Of a stretch of DNA of 64,000 nt, positions 19,703-30,295 are shown in pieces. The first letter of the stretch is position 1. Each line of letters opens with the position of its first letter. The position numbers and the translations under genes are program-made. This DNA comes from Alicycliphilus denitrificans K601 (GTDB lineage Bacteria; Pseudomonadota; Gammaproteobacteria; Burkholderiales; Burkholderiaceae_C), in the NCBI RefSeq assembly GCF_000204645.1, contig NC_015422.1, forward strand, positions 992,001 to 1,056,000, given 5' to 3'. The notes beneath the pieces are model-generated. The model was not told the DNA's origin and did not search any database. It saw only the letters and a program-made list of their open reading frames with translations.

Positions 19703-21100
19703 TTACACCAGAGCGACCCAGGGCCCCAGCCGGGCGGTCAGCCTGCCCCCCTGCAGGCTGAAGCGCAGTGGCAGATCAATGGCCCGCGCCAGGGCGAACG
19801 CCAGGGCCAGCCCCAGCCCTGCATGGTGTGCCGTGCCGCCTTCGGAAGACTTGCGCCAAAAGCGGTGGCCGAGGTGTTCCAGGTCGCCTTCACGAAGATC
19901 GGGTGCGGCATTGTCGATGGAAAGAAGCCAGCCCGCATCACCGCGCTCCAGGCGGCAGGTGATGGCATCGCCGTCAGGTGCGTACTCCAAGGCATTGCGC
20001 AGCAGGTTGGAGAGGATCCGCTCGATCACGCCCAGATCGCCCCGCACCCAGGCCGATGGCGGCAGATCGGCTTGCACGGTCAGCCTGCGGCGCGCCTGCA
20101 TTCCCTCCAAAGCCGCCATCAGTTCGCGCACCAACCCAGCCACATCGAGAGGATCAGGCGCTTGTGTATGCTGTCCGGATTCGAGCCGAGCCAGCAGCAG
20201 CAAGGTATCCACGCTGCGTTGCATGCGTGCAGTGGCGTCCACGGCAGCGCGCAGGCTGTGCTGGGCCAGGATGGGGTCGTCCGCACTCAGCGCGCTTTCG
20301 GCGCTGGTGCGGATTTCCGCCAACGGAGTGCGCAGCTCGTGCGCCACGTCGCGCGAGAACTGGCGCTCGCGCTCGATGGCGGTGTACAGGTGGCGCAGGC
20401 CCAGGTTGAAGGCATCGGCAAAGGGCTTGAGCTCACGAGGCAAGTCGCCGCCCAGGGGCTGCATGCGCTGGTCTGCATTCAGGCGGGCCGCCGCGGCGCC
20501 TGTGCGACGCAGCACCACGATGACGCGCTGTACCAGGAGCAGCGCCGATCCCGTTGCCAGCAGGGTTGCCAACGCGATGCCGACGAGCAACGCAAAGTGG
20601 ACGCGCCGTTCGGTCCGGTCCCATCCTTCGCGCTCCGTTGCCACCACCAGCAGCCGGTTCTGGCTGCCATGCAATGCCACATGGGTGGCGAGCGCACGGC
20701 CTGCGTGACCATCGGGCAGCATCACATCGTAATAGCGGGGCGTGCCTTGCGCCGCCAGTCCCACCGGAAGTACAGCGCCAGCGCTGCTGGGCGACCGCAA
20801 CACGGCCTGGCCGTTGTCTTCGTTGAAAACAGTGAAGAACTCGGTGTGCCCGCGCGGCTCATATTCGGGCATCAGGCGTTCGAGCCGCTGTGGATCAGGC
20901 TCTTGCAGTGCGCGCCCTACGGCAGCGGCGCGCTGCGAAAGCGTGAGATCCATTTGCTGGTAAATCGCTCGGTCGATCAAACGATCCAGCACCGGGAATA
21001 CGGCGGCGAAGGTACCGCCTATGCACAAGATCAGACCAACAGCCAGACGCCGGTGCAGTGACCAGGCGGTATCGTTGGAGGGGGCAGAAGGTGGGTGCAT
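19703..21100 (-). CDS. Sensor histidine kinase of a metal-type two-component system
   Basis: 465 residues: TM1 near 18-38, a periplasmic sensor region, TM2 near 168-192, a HAMP-like linker, then HisKA with phospho-acceptor His254 in RDVAHELRTPLAEI. The ATPase domain follows with an N box (NLLRNALEYAPDG), a weak G1 (SIDNAAP) and GLGLALAFALAR. It starts three bases after its response regulator. Position next to the RND operon suggests that it senses the exported metal; this is inference. Confidence 0.9.
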   Translation of the reverse strand: MHPPSAPSNDTAWSLHRRLAVGLILCIGGTFAAVFPVLDRLIDRAIYQQMDLTLSQRAAAVGRALQEPDPQRLERLMPEYEPRGHTEFFTVFNEDNGQAVLRSPSSAGAVLPVGLAAQGTPRYYDVMLPDGHAGRALATHVALHGSQNRLLVVATEREGWDRTERRVHFALLVGIALATLLATGSALLLVQRVIVVLRRTGAAAARLNADQRMQPLGGDLPRELKPFADAFNLGLRHLYTAIERERQFSRDVAHELRTPLAEIRTSAESALSADDPILAQHSLRAAVDATARMQRSVDTLLLLARLESGQHTQAPDPLDVAGLVRELMAALEGMQARRRLTVQADLPPSAWVRGDLGVIERILSNLLRNALEYAPDGDAITCRLERGDAGWLLSIDNAAPDLREGDLEHLGHRFWRKSSEGGTAHHAGLGLALAFALARAIDLPLRFSLQGGRLTARLGPWVALV

Positions 21101-21103
21101 GCT

Positions 21104-21769
21104 TCACATCAGCACGTAACCAAAGCCCCGCCGGGTCACGATCAGCTCGCCCAGACCGCATTGGGCCAGCTTGGTGCGCAGGGTACTGACGATAACCTCC
21201 ACCACCTTGTCCGACGCGTCGCTGCTGCTGTCGTACAGATGTTCAAAAATTTGTGTGCGTGACAACACCGCTCCCTGCCTGCGCAGCAGCAGTTCCAGGC
21301 ATCCGTATTCCTTGGGCGTGAGTTTCAGGTCATCGCCGCGCCAGCGCGCCGTACGCGAGCGCGGGTCGACGGCCAGTTCGCCATGACGCAAAACAGGTGT
21401 GTCGCGTTGCGCCGGGCGTCTCACCAGGGCACGCAGTCGGGCTAGCAGCTCCGCCAGTTCAAAGGGCTTGGTCAGATAGTCATCGGCGCCCGCGTCCAGA
21501 GCACGCACCCGGTCGTCGAGTTGCTCCCGCGCTGACAGCACCAACACAGGGGCCGCTCCGGCATCGCTGCCCAATGCCTGCAATACTCCAAAGCCATCCA
21601 CACGAGGCAGCATCAAGTCCAGAATGATCGCGTCGTAGCGGTAGCTTTTGAGAAACTGCAGCGCAGCCTGACCGTCCGCTGCAATATCGCAAGCGTAGCC
21701 CTCAATTCTGAGACTGCGATTCAAGGCCTCAGACAGCGTCTCTGAATCTTCAACAATCAAGATGCGCAT
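21104..21769 (-). CDS. OmpR/PhoB-family response regulator
   Basis: 221 residues: a receiver with phospho-acceptor Asp51 in AIILDLMLPRVDG and a conserved Lys in YLTKPFELAELL, then a winged-helix domain (LKLTPKEYGCLELLLRRQG to VEVIVSTLRTKL). It is the first gene of the regulator-kinase pair. Likely targets are the promoters between the CzcB-like and cytochrome b561 genes. Confidence 0.92.
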   Translation of the reverse strand: MRILIVEDSETLSEALNRSLRIEGYACDIAADGQAALQFLKSYRYDAIILDLMLPRVDGFGVLQALGSDAGAAPVLVLSAREQLDDRVRALDAGADDYLTKPFELAELLARLRALVRRPAQRDTPVLRHGELAVDPRSRTARWRGDDLKLTPKEYGCLELLLRRQGAVLSRTQIFEHLYDSSSDASDKVVEVIVSTLRTKLAQCGLGELIVTRRGFGYVLM

Positions 21770-21797
21770 CTATCTAATTCTCACGACCAGAGCAATC

Positions 21798-22157
21798 CTA
21801 GAATCCGAAAAATAAGTCATTCTGACGCACCAACCTTTGGCCAGGCTTTTGACTCGAGCAGCCAATTAATGGGAGCCGTCCAAGCAGTCCTGTAACCACG
21901 TCCTCGAAGGCGACGGCGCGGTCATCATGGATATGGAACATATCGAAGGCCTCAAGTGGATTCCGCTGAATGACGATGACGGCGGCACGAAATGGAACCG
22001 TGATGGATCCGAGGCTGGATATCGCATGGTGGCTTTGAGCGGGGAGCGCTCCAAGTCCCAAGAGTACGAGCATGGGAAGGATTAGGCCCCGCAGGCGCGC
22101 GGGAAGGCCGAGCGTCGCGGTCCAGCGCTTGATCTCTTCGTCCATCAACGTACTCAT
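21798..22157 (-). CDS. Mosaic hypothetical ORF with an IS-like N-terminus
   Basis: 119 residues. The first 14 residues, MSTLMDEEIKRWTA, look like the start of an IS-associated OrfA/DUF1153-type protein from memory of that family, but the rest (including LILPMLVLLGLGALPAQ, a possible membrane segment) does not continue it. It may be two remnants joined at a mobile-element edge rather than a gene. The plus strand has an open frame here that I also cannot name. The stretch 21770-22200 otherwise shows nothing supportable. Confidence 0.3.
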   Translation of the reverse strand: MSTLMDEEIKRWTATLGLPARLRGLILPMLVLLGLGALPAQSHHAISSLGSITVPFRAAVIVIQRNPLEAFDMFHIHDDRAVAFEDVVTGLLGRLPLIGCSSQKPGQRLVRQNDLFFGF

Positions 22158-22199
22158 GGTGTCTTCCTCTCGACGGTAACACCTGAGCAGGTTTTCACT

Positions 22200-22526
22200 G
22201 GGTCAATACACCCGCGCCTGCCGGTGCGCGCCGTGGCCGCATCGGCCGCACAGCTCGATGCCCGGTTGGCCGCCGCGCAGGTGACATTGGCCCGCGACGA
22301 CCAGCCCGTGGATGCCGGCTGCGGCGCCTGCGTGCTGGACGGGCCGCTGCAGGCACTGCGCTACTTCCTGACCGAGCTGCGCGCCTGCCCGGGCGCGCCG
22401 GACATCCAACCCGGTGACGTGGTCACCACCGGCACTTGGACGGACGCCTGGCCCGTGCGCGCAGGCGAGCGTTGGAGCGGTGCCTTCGGCCCGCCGCTGG
22501 CGCCGTTGACCGTGCACTTTCGCTGA
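22200..22526 (+). pseudogene. 2-keto-4-pentenoate hydratase (MhpD family), C-terminal fragment
   Basis: The C-terminal hundred residues of a fumarylacetoacetase-fold hydratase: a helix rich in Ala and Leu, then IQPGDVVTTGTWTDAWPV and GERWSGAFGPPLAPLTVHF, the family's closing motif. The 5' two-thirds is missing; homology fades near 22200 where unrelated DNA begins. This break marks the right edge of the accessory block. The following alcohol dehydrogenase gene may once have been its operon partner. Confidence 0.75.
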
Positions 22527-22639
22527 CGCGCGGCCCGGCGCGCTGCGCCGGCAGCGAGCCCAGTGCGCGCGGGTGTGACCCGCTCCCGAAGCGGTTGCGC
22601 AGGCCCGTCACCGGGGCGTCGAATTCCTGAGTGCGCGCC

Positions 22640-22661
22640 AGTGGCCATAAACTGGGCCACT
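22640..22661. promoter_or_regulatory. Inverted repeat upstream of the alcohol dehydrogenase gene
   Basis: AGTGGCC (22640-22646) and GGCCACT (22655-22661) form a dyad 31 bases before the start. It could be an operator; no regulator gene adjoins it. Confidence 0.35.
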
Positions 22662-22692
22662 ACCCGCCCTAATACACACGAAAGGAGACAGG

Positions 22693-23760
22693 ATGATCAG
22701 CTATGACGTGGCCGAATGCGGCCAGCCCCTGGTGCGCAACGAGCGCGCCACCCCCCGGCCCGTGGGCGACCAGGTGCTGGTGCGCGTCGAGGCGGCGGGG
22801 GTGTGCCACTCTGACCTGCACATCTGGCATGGCTCGTACGACCTGGGCAACGGCAAGAAGATGTCCATGATCGATCGCGGCATGAAGCTGCCCCTGACCA
22901 TGGGCCACGAGATCGCCGGCGAAGTGGTCGCCGTGGGCGATGCCGTGAAGGACGTGGCGGTGGGCAAGCGCTACTTGGTCTTCCCCTGGCACGGCTGCGG
23001 GGAATGCAGCGTGTGCCGGCGCGGGGACGAGAACCTGTGCCTGGCCGGCCGGTCCATGGGCGTGTTCCAGCCGGGCGGCTATGCCGACCATGTGCTGGTG
23101 TCCCACTCGCGCTATCTGGTGGACATCGGCGACATGCCGCCCGTGCATGCGGCGCCCTATGCGTGTTCGGGCCTGACCACCTACAGCGCCCTGAAGAAGA
23201 TACCCGCCCAGGTGCTCAAGGACGAGAAGCTCATCATCTTCGGCGCCGGCGGCCTGGGCCTGATGGCCATCCTGCTCGCGCGGGCCATGGGCAGCGCGGG
23301 CGTGATCGTCATCGAGCCCGACGCGGCCAAGCGTGCCGCCGCCCTGCAGGCCGGCGCCCTGGCGGCGTTCGATCCCGGGCAGGACGGCTACATGGCCCAG
23401 GTGCGCCAAGCCGCGGGCGGCGCGGTGTGGGCCATCATCGACTGCGTGGGTTCCAGCCAGACCGTGCAGGCCGGCATCGACATGCTGACCAAGGGCGGGC
23501 AGCTGGTGCAGATAGGCCTGTTCGGCGGCCACGTGGACCTGCCCACGCCCTCCATGGCCCTGCGCGCCATCACCTACCAGGGCACCTACGTGGGCAACCT
23601 GCGCGAGCTGCAGGAGCTGATGCAGCTGGTCAAGGACAAGCGGCTGCAGCCCGTGCCCAGCACCTGCCTGCCTTTCGGCAAGGCCTTCACCGCCCTGCTG
23701 GCGCTGGAGGAGGGCAAGGCCGTTGGGCGGCAGATCCTGACGCCGGAGGGCGCCTGCTGA
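22693..23760 (+). CDS. Zinc-dependent alcohol dehydrogenase (MDR superfamily)
   Basis: 355 residues. The catalytic zinc site is seen in AGVCHSDLHIWHG and TMGHEIAGEVV, the structural zinc lobe in CGECSVCRRGDENLC, and the Rossmann NAD(P) motif in GAGGLGLMAILLA followed by an acidic residue in VIEPD, which suggests NAD. The insert SYDLGNGKKMSMIDRG after the catalytic Cys loop marks a subgroup whose substrate I cannot assign. A ribosome-binding site (AAAGGAGA) precedes ATG 22693. It is convergent with the lactonase gene (2-base gap). Confidence 0.88.
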   Translation: MISYDVAECGQPLVRNERATPRPVGDQVLVRVEAAGVCHSDLHIWHGSYDLGNGKKMSMIDRGMKLPLTMGHEIAGEVVAVGDAVKDVAVGKRYLVFPWHGCGECSVCRRGDENLCLAGRSMGVFQPGGYADHVLVSHSRYLVDIGDMPPVHAAPYACSGLTTYSALKKIPAQVLKDEKLIIFGAGGLGLMAILLARAMGSAGVIVIEPDAAKRAAALQAGALAAFDPGQDGYMAQVRQAAGGAVWAIIDCVGSSQTVQAGIDMLTKGGQLVQIGLFGGHVDLPTPSMALRAITYQGTYVGNLRELQELMQLVKDKRLQPVPSTCLPFGKAFTALLALEEGKAVGRQILTPEGAC

Positions 23761-23762
23761 CC

Positions 23763-24845
23763 TTAAACACGCTCTGAGAACACCATGCACACCGGGCTGC
23801 CGCAAGGGGTGGATGCGATGGGCCGGCGGGTGTCGATGGGGGCCTCGTCGTCCAGCGCGAAGCAGGCGATGCCGTCGCTGTCCTCGTTGAGCACGAACAT
23901 TCGGCTCCCCAGCGGCGAGCTGGCGAAGAACCGGGGCGTGCGCCCGCCCGCCGGGAAGGCGCCGCGCCAGAAGAGGCGGCCCGTGGCCGCATCGACGTCG
24001 AAGACGGCGATGCTGTCCGCCCCGCGGTTGGAGGCGTGGACGCGGCGCCCGTCGCGCGACACCTCGATCTCCGCCGCCCGGCTGTTGCCGACGAAGTGGT
24101 CGGGCAGGGTGGACAGGACCTGCAGGCCCTCCATGCGACCCGTGGCGGCGTCGAAGCTGCACGCCAGGACCGTCGAGTCGAGCTCGTTGACCACGTAGGC
24201 GCGGGGCAGCGCGGGGTGGAAGGCCAGGTGCCGCGGCCCGGCGCCTTCGCGGCATTGCAGCCAGGGCTGCGCCGCCGGTGCCAGCCGCCCCTGTTCGAAG
24301 GAGAAGACGAACACTCGGTCCAGCCCCTTGTCCGGCACGAGCACGAAGCGGCCGCCGGGGGCGAAGGGGTTGAAGTGCGGCTTGGCGAAGGGCTGCTCCT
24401 TGCGGTGCGGGCCGGGTTCGCCCGGCAGGGCCACGCGCTGCTGCACGGGGCCGAGCAGACCGTCGGGCGCGATGGGCAGCACCACGACCGTTCCGCCCTG
24501 CTGGCCCAGGTGGTCGGACACGACCAGGTGGCGCCCGTCCGGGGCGATGGACAGGTGCACCGGGTTGCGCCCGCCGCAGTCCTGGGTCTGCATGAAGGCC
24601 AGCAGGCCCGTTTCCCGGTCCACGGCCAGCACGCTGACCTCGTGCCCGTCGCCATGTACCGTGTACAGCCGGTCGCCGCGGGCATTCATGGCGAGGAACG
24701 AGGGGTTGGTCAGGTGGGCCACCGTCTGGATGCGGTCGAGCGTGCCGCGCTCCTCGTCCACGCGGAAGACCGTGATGCCTTCCCCGCGCGCGTTGCGTTC
24801 GCGCGTGGTGCGCGAGCCCACGTAGGCGAACACGGGCCGTGTCAT
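23763..24845 (-). CDS. Lactonase family beta-propeller (6-phosphogluconolactonase-like)
   Basis: 360 residues with the repeated propeller blades of the YbhE/Pgl family: YVGSRTTRERNARGEGITVF, NPSFLAMNARGDRLYTVH, NPVHLSIAPDGRHLVVSDH, GPRHLAFHPALPRAYVVNE and TPRFFASSPLGSRMFVLNED. No signal peptide, so probably cytosolic. Members hydrolyse sugar or dicarboxylate lactones; the substrate here is unknown. Its ATG overlaps the stop of the solute-binding-protein gene (ATGA), so it closes the aconitase-GntR operon. Confidence 0.82.
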   Translation of the reverse strand: MTRPVFAYVGSRTTRERNARGEGITVFRVDEERGTLDRIQTVAHLTNPSFLAMNARGDRLYTVHGDGHEVSVLAVDRETGLLAFMQTQDCGGRNPVHLSIAPDGRHLVVSDHLGQQGGTVVVLPIAPDGLLGPVQQRVALPGEPGPHRKEQPFAKPHFNPFAPGGRFVLVPDKGLDRVFVFSFEQGRLAPAAQPWLQCREGAGPRHLAFHPALPRAYVVNELDSTVLACSFDAATGRMEGLQVLSTLPDHFVGNSRAAEIEVSRDGRRVHASNRGADSIAVFDVDAATGRLFWRGAFPAGGRTPRFFASSPLGSRMFVLNEDSDGIACFALDDEAPIDTRRPIASTPCGSPVCMVFSERV

Positions 24846-25579
24846 GCATCCGCCCGGGGTGCGACGGTGGCGCCCTCGATGCCATGGCGCGCGAGGGCAT
24901 CGGCGACGAAGCCGCTGGCCTTGGCGTCCTCGACGAAGGCCGCCAGCACGTGCTGTGCCTCGGCGCCGCGCGGCTTGGGGATGCCCATGGCCTGCTGGAT
25001 CACCATGAAGCGTCCCGGCAGCAGGCGCAGCCCGGGGATGCGCAGGGCGTCGGCCTCCAGCTGCTGGCGCACGCCGGCGGCGACATCGGCGGTGGATTGC
25101 ACGAAGGTTTCGACCACGGCGGGCGACGAGGGCGCCCGCAGGATCTGGGCCTGCTTGAGCTCGCGCGTCAGGTACAGGTCGTAGGCGCTGCCCTTGCCCA
25201 CGACCACGGTGTGCCCCGCCTGGTCCACCTGGGCGTTGCCGGTGAGCGGCGAGTCCTGGCGCACCAGGTAGCTGCCTTCGATGAGTACGTAGGGCGCGGA
25301 AAAGGCGATGCCGGCGCCGCGCACCGGGTCCACGGCGAAGAAGCCGAAGTCGGCCTCCTCGCGCGTGACCGCGTCCACCGATTTGCCGGCCGTGTCGAAG
25401 ACGACCAGTTCCAGCTCCAGGCCCAGTTGCTGGGCGAAGCGCCGCGCCAGGTCCACCGACACGCCGGCGGGGCGGCCATCGCCGTCCAGGCGCGCAAGAA
25501 TGGGGTTGCCCGTGTTGATGGACGCCCGGATGTGGCCGCGAGGCGCCAGGGTGGACAGCAGCTGGGTGGAGATGGTCAT
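24842..25579 (-). CDS. Periplasmic-binding-protein-like protein (SBP_bac_3 family) lacking a signal peptide
   Basis: 245 residues with the family-3 fold: GHIRASINTGNPILARLDGDGRPAGVSVDLARRF, then DFGFFAVDPVRGAGIAFSAPYVLIEGSYLV. These resemble amino-acid or opine binding proteins. The sequence starts directly in the first domain (MTISTQLLSTLAPRG), and no Sec signal is visible or available upstream because the GntR gene ends 12 bases before. No permease gene is nearby. It may be a cytosolic ligand-binding or enzyme-like member (cyclohexadienyl-dehydratase-type proteins share this fold); function unassigned. Confidence 0.75.
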   Translation of the reverse strand: MTISTQLLSTLAPRGHIRASINTGNPILARLDGDGRPAGVSVDLARRFAQQLGLELELVVFDTAGKSVDAVTREEADFGFFAVDPVRGAGIAFSAPYVLIEGSYLVRQDSPLTGNAQVDQAGHTVVVGKGSAYDLYLTRELKQAQILRAPSSPAVVETFVQSTADVAAGVRQQLEADALRIPGLRLLPGRFMVIQQAMGIPKPRGAEAQHVLAAFVEDAKASGFVADALARHGIEGATVAPRADA

Positions 25580-25591
25580 GGTTGCAGGGTC

Positions 25592-26529
25592 TCAGGTGGA
25601 TGCCCGCTCGGGCGATGGGGCAGCAGGGGCGGTGGCTCCGGGCTGCAGGATGTCGGTGATGTTCGTGAGGTTGCGCAGCGTGCTCGCCAGGTGCGCGCGC
25701 ATGGCCTGGGACGCTTCCTCGTTGCGTTCCTGCTCCAGCAGATCCAGGATGTGCAGGTGCTGCTCGCAGTGCTCGCGGTAGCGCGAGCGGTCCTGCATGG
25801 AGCGGTAGGACAGCAGGCGCCGCACGCGGTTGACGCGGCGGATGGTGTCGATGAAGAACGCATTGCCCGAGGCCTGCACCAGCGACTCGTGGAAGTTCAC
25901 GCCGCGGTCGTGGATACGGTCGGCGCGGTCGGTGGCGATGCCGCCCTGCAGCAGGTGGATCTCGGCCGCGCGGCAGCGTTCTAGCACGGCGGGCTCCAGC
26001 CGGTAGCCCGGCTCCAGCAGCGCGGCGGGCTCCAGCGCAAGCCGCAGGCGGTAGGACTGCAGCAGGCTGTCGGGCGTGGTCAGCATGGCGGCGAACGTCC
26101 AGCCGTAGCCCTGCTTGCGCTCGATCCAGCCCTCGTGGGAGATGCGGTTGAGCACGGCGCTGAGCTGCGACTTGCTCAGGGCATACCGCGTGCGCAGGGC
26201 CGCTTCCGTGACCGATTCGGGCAGCGTGCCGCGCAGCCGGTCTTCCGCGATGCGGAAGTAGGTGGCCTCCACCAGGTCTGCGTCGCTGGCCGGGGCCTCG
26301 GGGAGCAGGTCGTCCGGGATCTGGTCATGGGGCACGGCCAGGAAGAAGCCGCGGTTGCGCTCGCGCTGGGCGATGCCGTGCTCGGCCAGCAGCTGCAGGG
26401 CGTCGTTGATGGGCTGGCGCGACACGCGCAGCCGGTCCGCCAGGCCCTGGGCGGCCAGGTGCACGCCGCTGGTCCATTGCTCGCTGCGCGCCAGGGCGAG
26501 GATCTGCCGGGAAATGCTGGTGGCCGTCT

Positions 26530-26533
<4 letters not shown>
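25592..26533 (-). CDS. GntR/FCD-type regulator with two winged-helix domains
   Basis: 313 residues. Residues 5-67 form a GntR-like winged helix (ISRQILALARSEQW, VSRQPINDALQLLAEHGI). Residues 88-150 form a second one (FRIAEDRLRGTLPESVTEAAL, LSKSQLSAVLNRISHEGWI). Residues 157-290 form an FCD-like ligand domain with metal-type His/Asp positions (DRGVNFHESLVQASGN and HCEQHLHILDLLEQ). Its ATG overlaps the aconitase stop, so it is cotranscribed and probably regulates that operon, perhaps with a citrate-like ligand. The doubled DNA-binding head is unusual for GntR proteins. Confidence 0.8.
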
Positions 26534-29184
<2,651 letters not shown>

Positions 29185-29194
29185 AGGTCGAATT

Positions 29195-29220
29195 TTGCAT
29201 ATTTCATTCATAAAATGCAA
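29195..29220. promoter_or_regulatory. Candidate operator between acnA and the Bug receptor genes
   Basis: TTGCAT (29195-29200) and ATGCAA (29215-29220) form a dyad separated by 14 A/T-rich bases, in the 85-base divergent spacer. The placement fits the GntR-type regulator of the operon controlling both directions. Assignment is inference. Confidence 0.4.
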
Positions 29221-29269
29221 TTAAGCGATTTCCCTAGGCCGTCTTCGGGACGCTGTTTTGGAGCTGAAC

Positions 29270-30241
29270 ATGAAACTTTCCCGTCGCCATGCATTGCTGG
29301 CAGCCGCCGCCATCGCCCTTCCCGCCTGGGCCCAGGACTATCCGGCCCGCGCCATCACCCTGGTCGTGCCCTTCACCGCCGGAGGTGGGGTGGACGCCGT
29401 TGCCCGCCTGCTGGCGGAGAAGCTGCGCGCAAGCCTGAAGCAGCCCGTGGTGGTGGACAACAAGCCGGGCGCCAGCGGCATGCTGGGCGCGGCGGCGGTC
29501 GCGAAGGCGCCGGGCGACGGCTACACGCTGCTGCTGGGGTCCGCGGGCGAGACCGCCATCAACCCGCTGGTCTACAAGGCGCGCATGCAGTACCAGCCGC
29601 AGAAGGACCTGGCGCCCATCACCCTGGTCACCCGCGTGCCGAACGTGCTCGTCGCGTCCCCCGGCTTTCCCGCGAAGAACGTGGCCGAGCTGGTGAGCTA
29701 CGCCAAGGCCAACCCCGGCAAGGTGGGCTACGCCACCAGCGGCGTGGGCAACCCCCAGCACCTCAATGGCGAGCTGCTGGCGTCGGTGGCGGGCATACGG
29801 CTGAACCACGTGCCCTACAAGGGGGCGGCCAACCAGCTCGTGGACGTGGCTTCGGGCGTGGTGGACATGGCCTTCGTGAGCTACGCGGGCGCCGCGCCCT
29901 TCATCAAGGGCGGGCGCGTGAAGGTGCTGGCCGTCACCTCGGCCAGGCGCGCGTCCTTCGCGCCCGACATCCCCGCCATCGCCGAGACCCCGGCCACCGC
30001 CTCCTACAGCCTGGAGAACTGGTTCGGCCTGTTCGCCCCCGCCTCCACGCCGGCCGCCATACAGGCCAAGTTAAATGCCGCCGCCGCCGATGCGCTGAAG
30101 GACCCGGAGCTGATCAAACGCCTGCGCGAGCAGGGCGGCGAGCCAGCGCCCATGACGCAGCAGCAGTTCCGCGACTTCATCGCGCAGGAGACGCAGAAGT
30201 ACGCGCAGATCGTGGAGTCGGCGCACATCACGCCCGAGTGA
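29270..30241 (+). CDS. Tripartite tricarboxylate (Bug/TctC) family solute receptor
   Basis: 323 residues. A signal peptide MKLSRRHALLAAAAIALPAWA is followed by the mature YPARAITLVVPFTAGGGVDAVARLLAEKL, VVVDNKPGASGMLGA and DGYTLLLGS, all Bug hallmarks. It binds a carboxylate in the periplasm; no TctA/TctB membrane partner is in the window. It is divergent from acnA and 54 bases before a second Bug gene, so both are probably induced with the aconitase operon. An ATG at 29258 would add four residues before the signal. Confidence 0.92.
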   Translation: MKLSRRHALLAAAAIALPAWAQDYPARAITLVVPFTAGGGVDAVARLLAEKLRASLKQPVVVDNKPGASGMLGAAAVAKAPGDGYTLLLGSAGETAINPLVYKARMQYQPQKDLAPITLVTRVPNVLVASPGFPAKNVAELVSYAKANPGKVGYATSGVGNPQHLNGELLASVAGIRLNHVPYKGAANQLVDVASGVVDMAFVSYAGAAPFIKGGRVKVLAVTSARRASFAPDIPAIAETPATASYSLENWFGLFAPASTPAAIQAKLNAAAADALKDPELIKRLREQGGEPAPMTQQQFRDFIAQETQKYAQIVESAHITPE

Positions 30242-30295
30242 GCCTCCTGCGGCCTTATCCCTTGCTTCCTAGAACCTGAAACCAGAGGAGACAGC

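Noticed and set aside
8521..22223. Direct repeat of the tRNA 3' end as a right attachment site
   Set aside because: I looked for the T-arm and acceptor words near 22.2 kb and did not find them, so no attachment pair is claimed.
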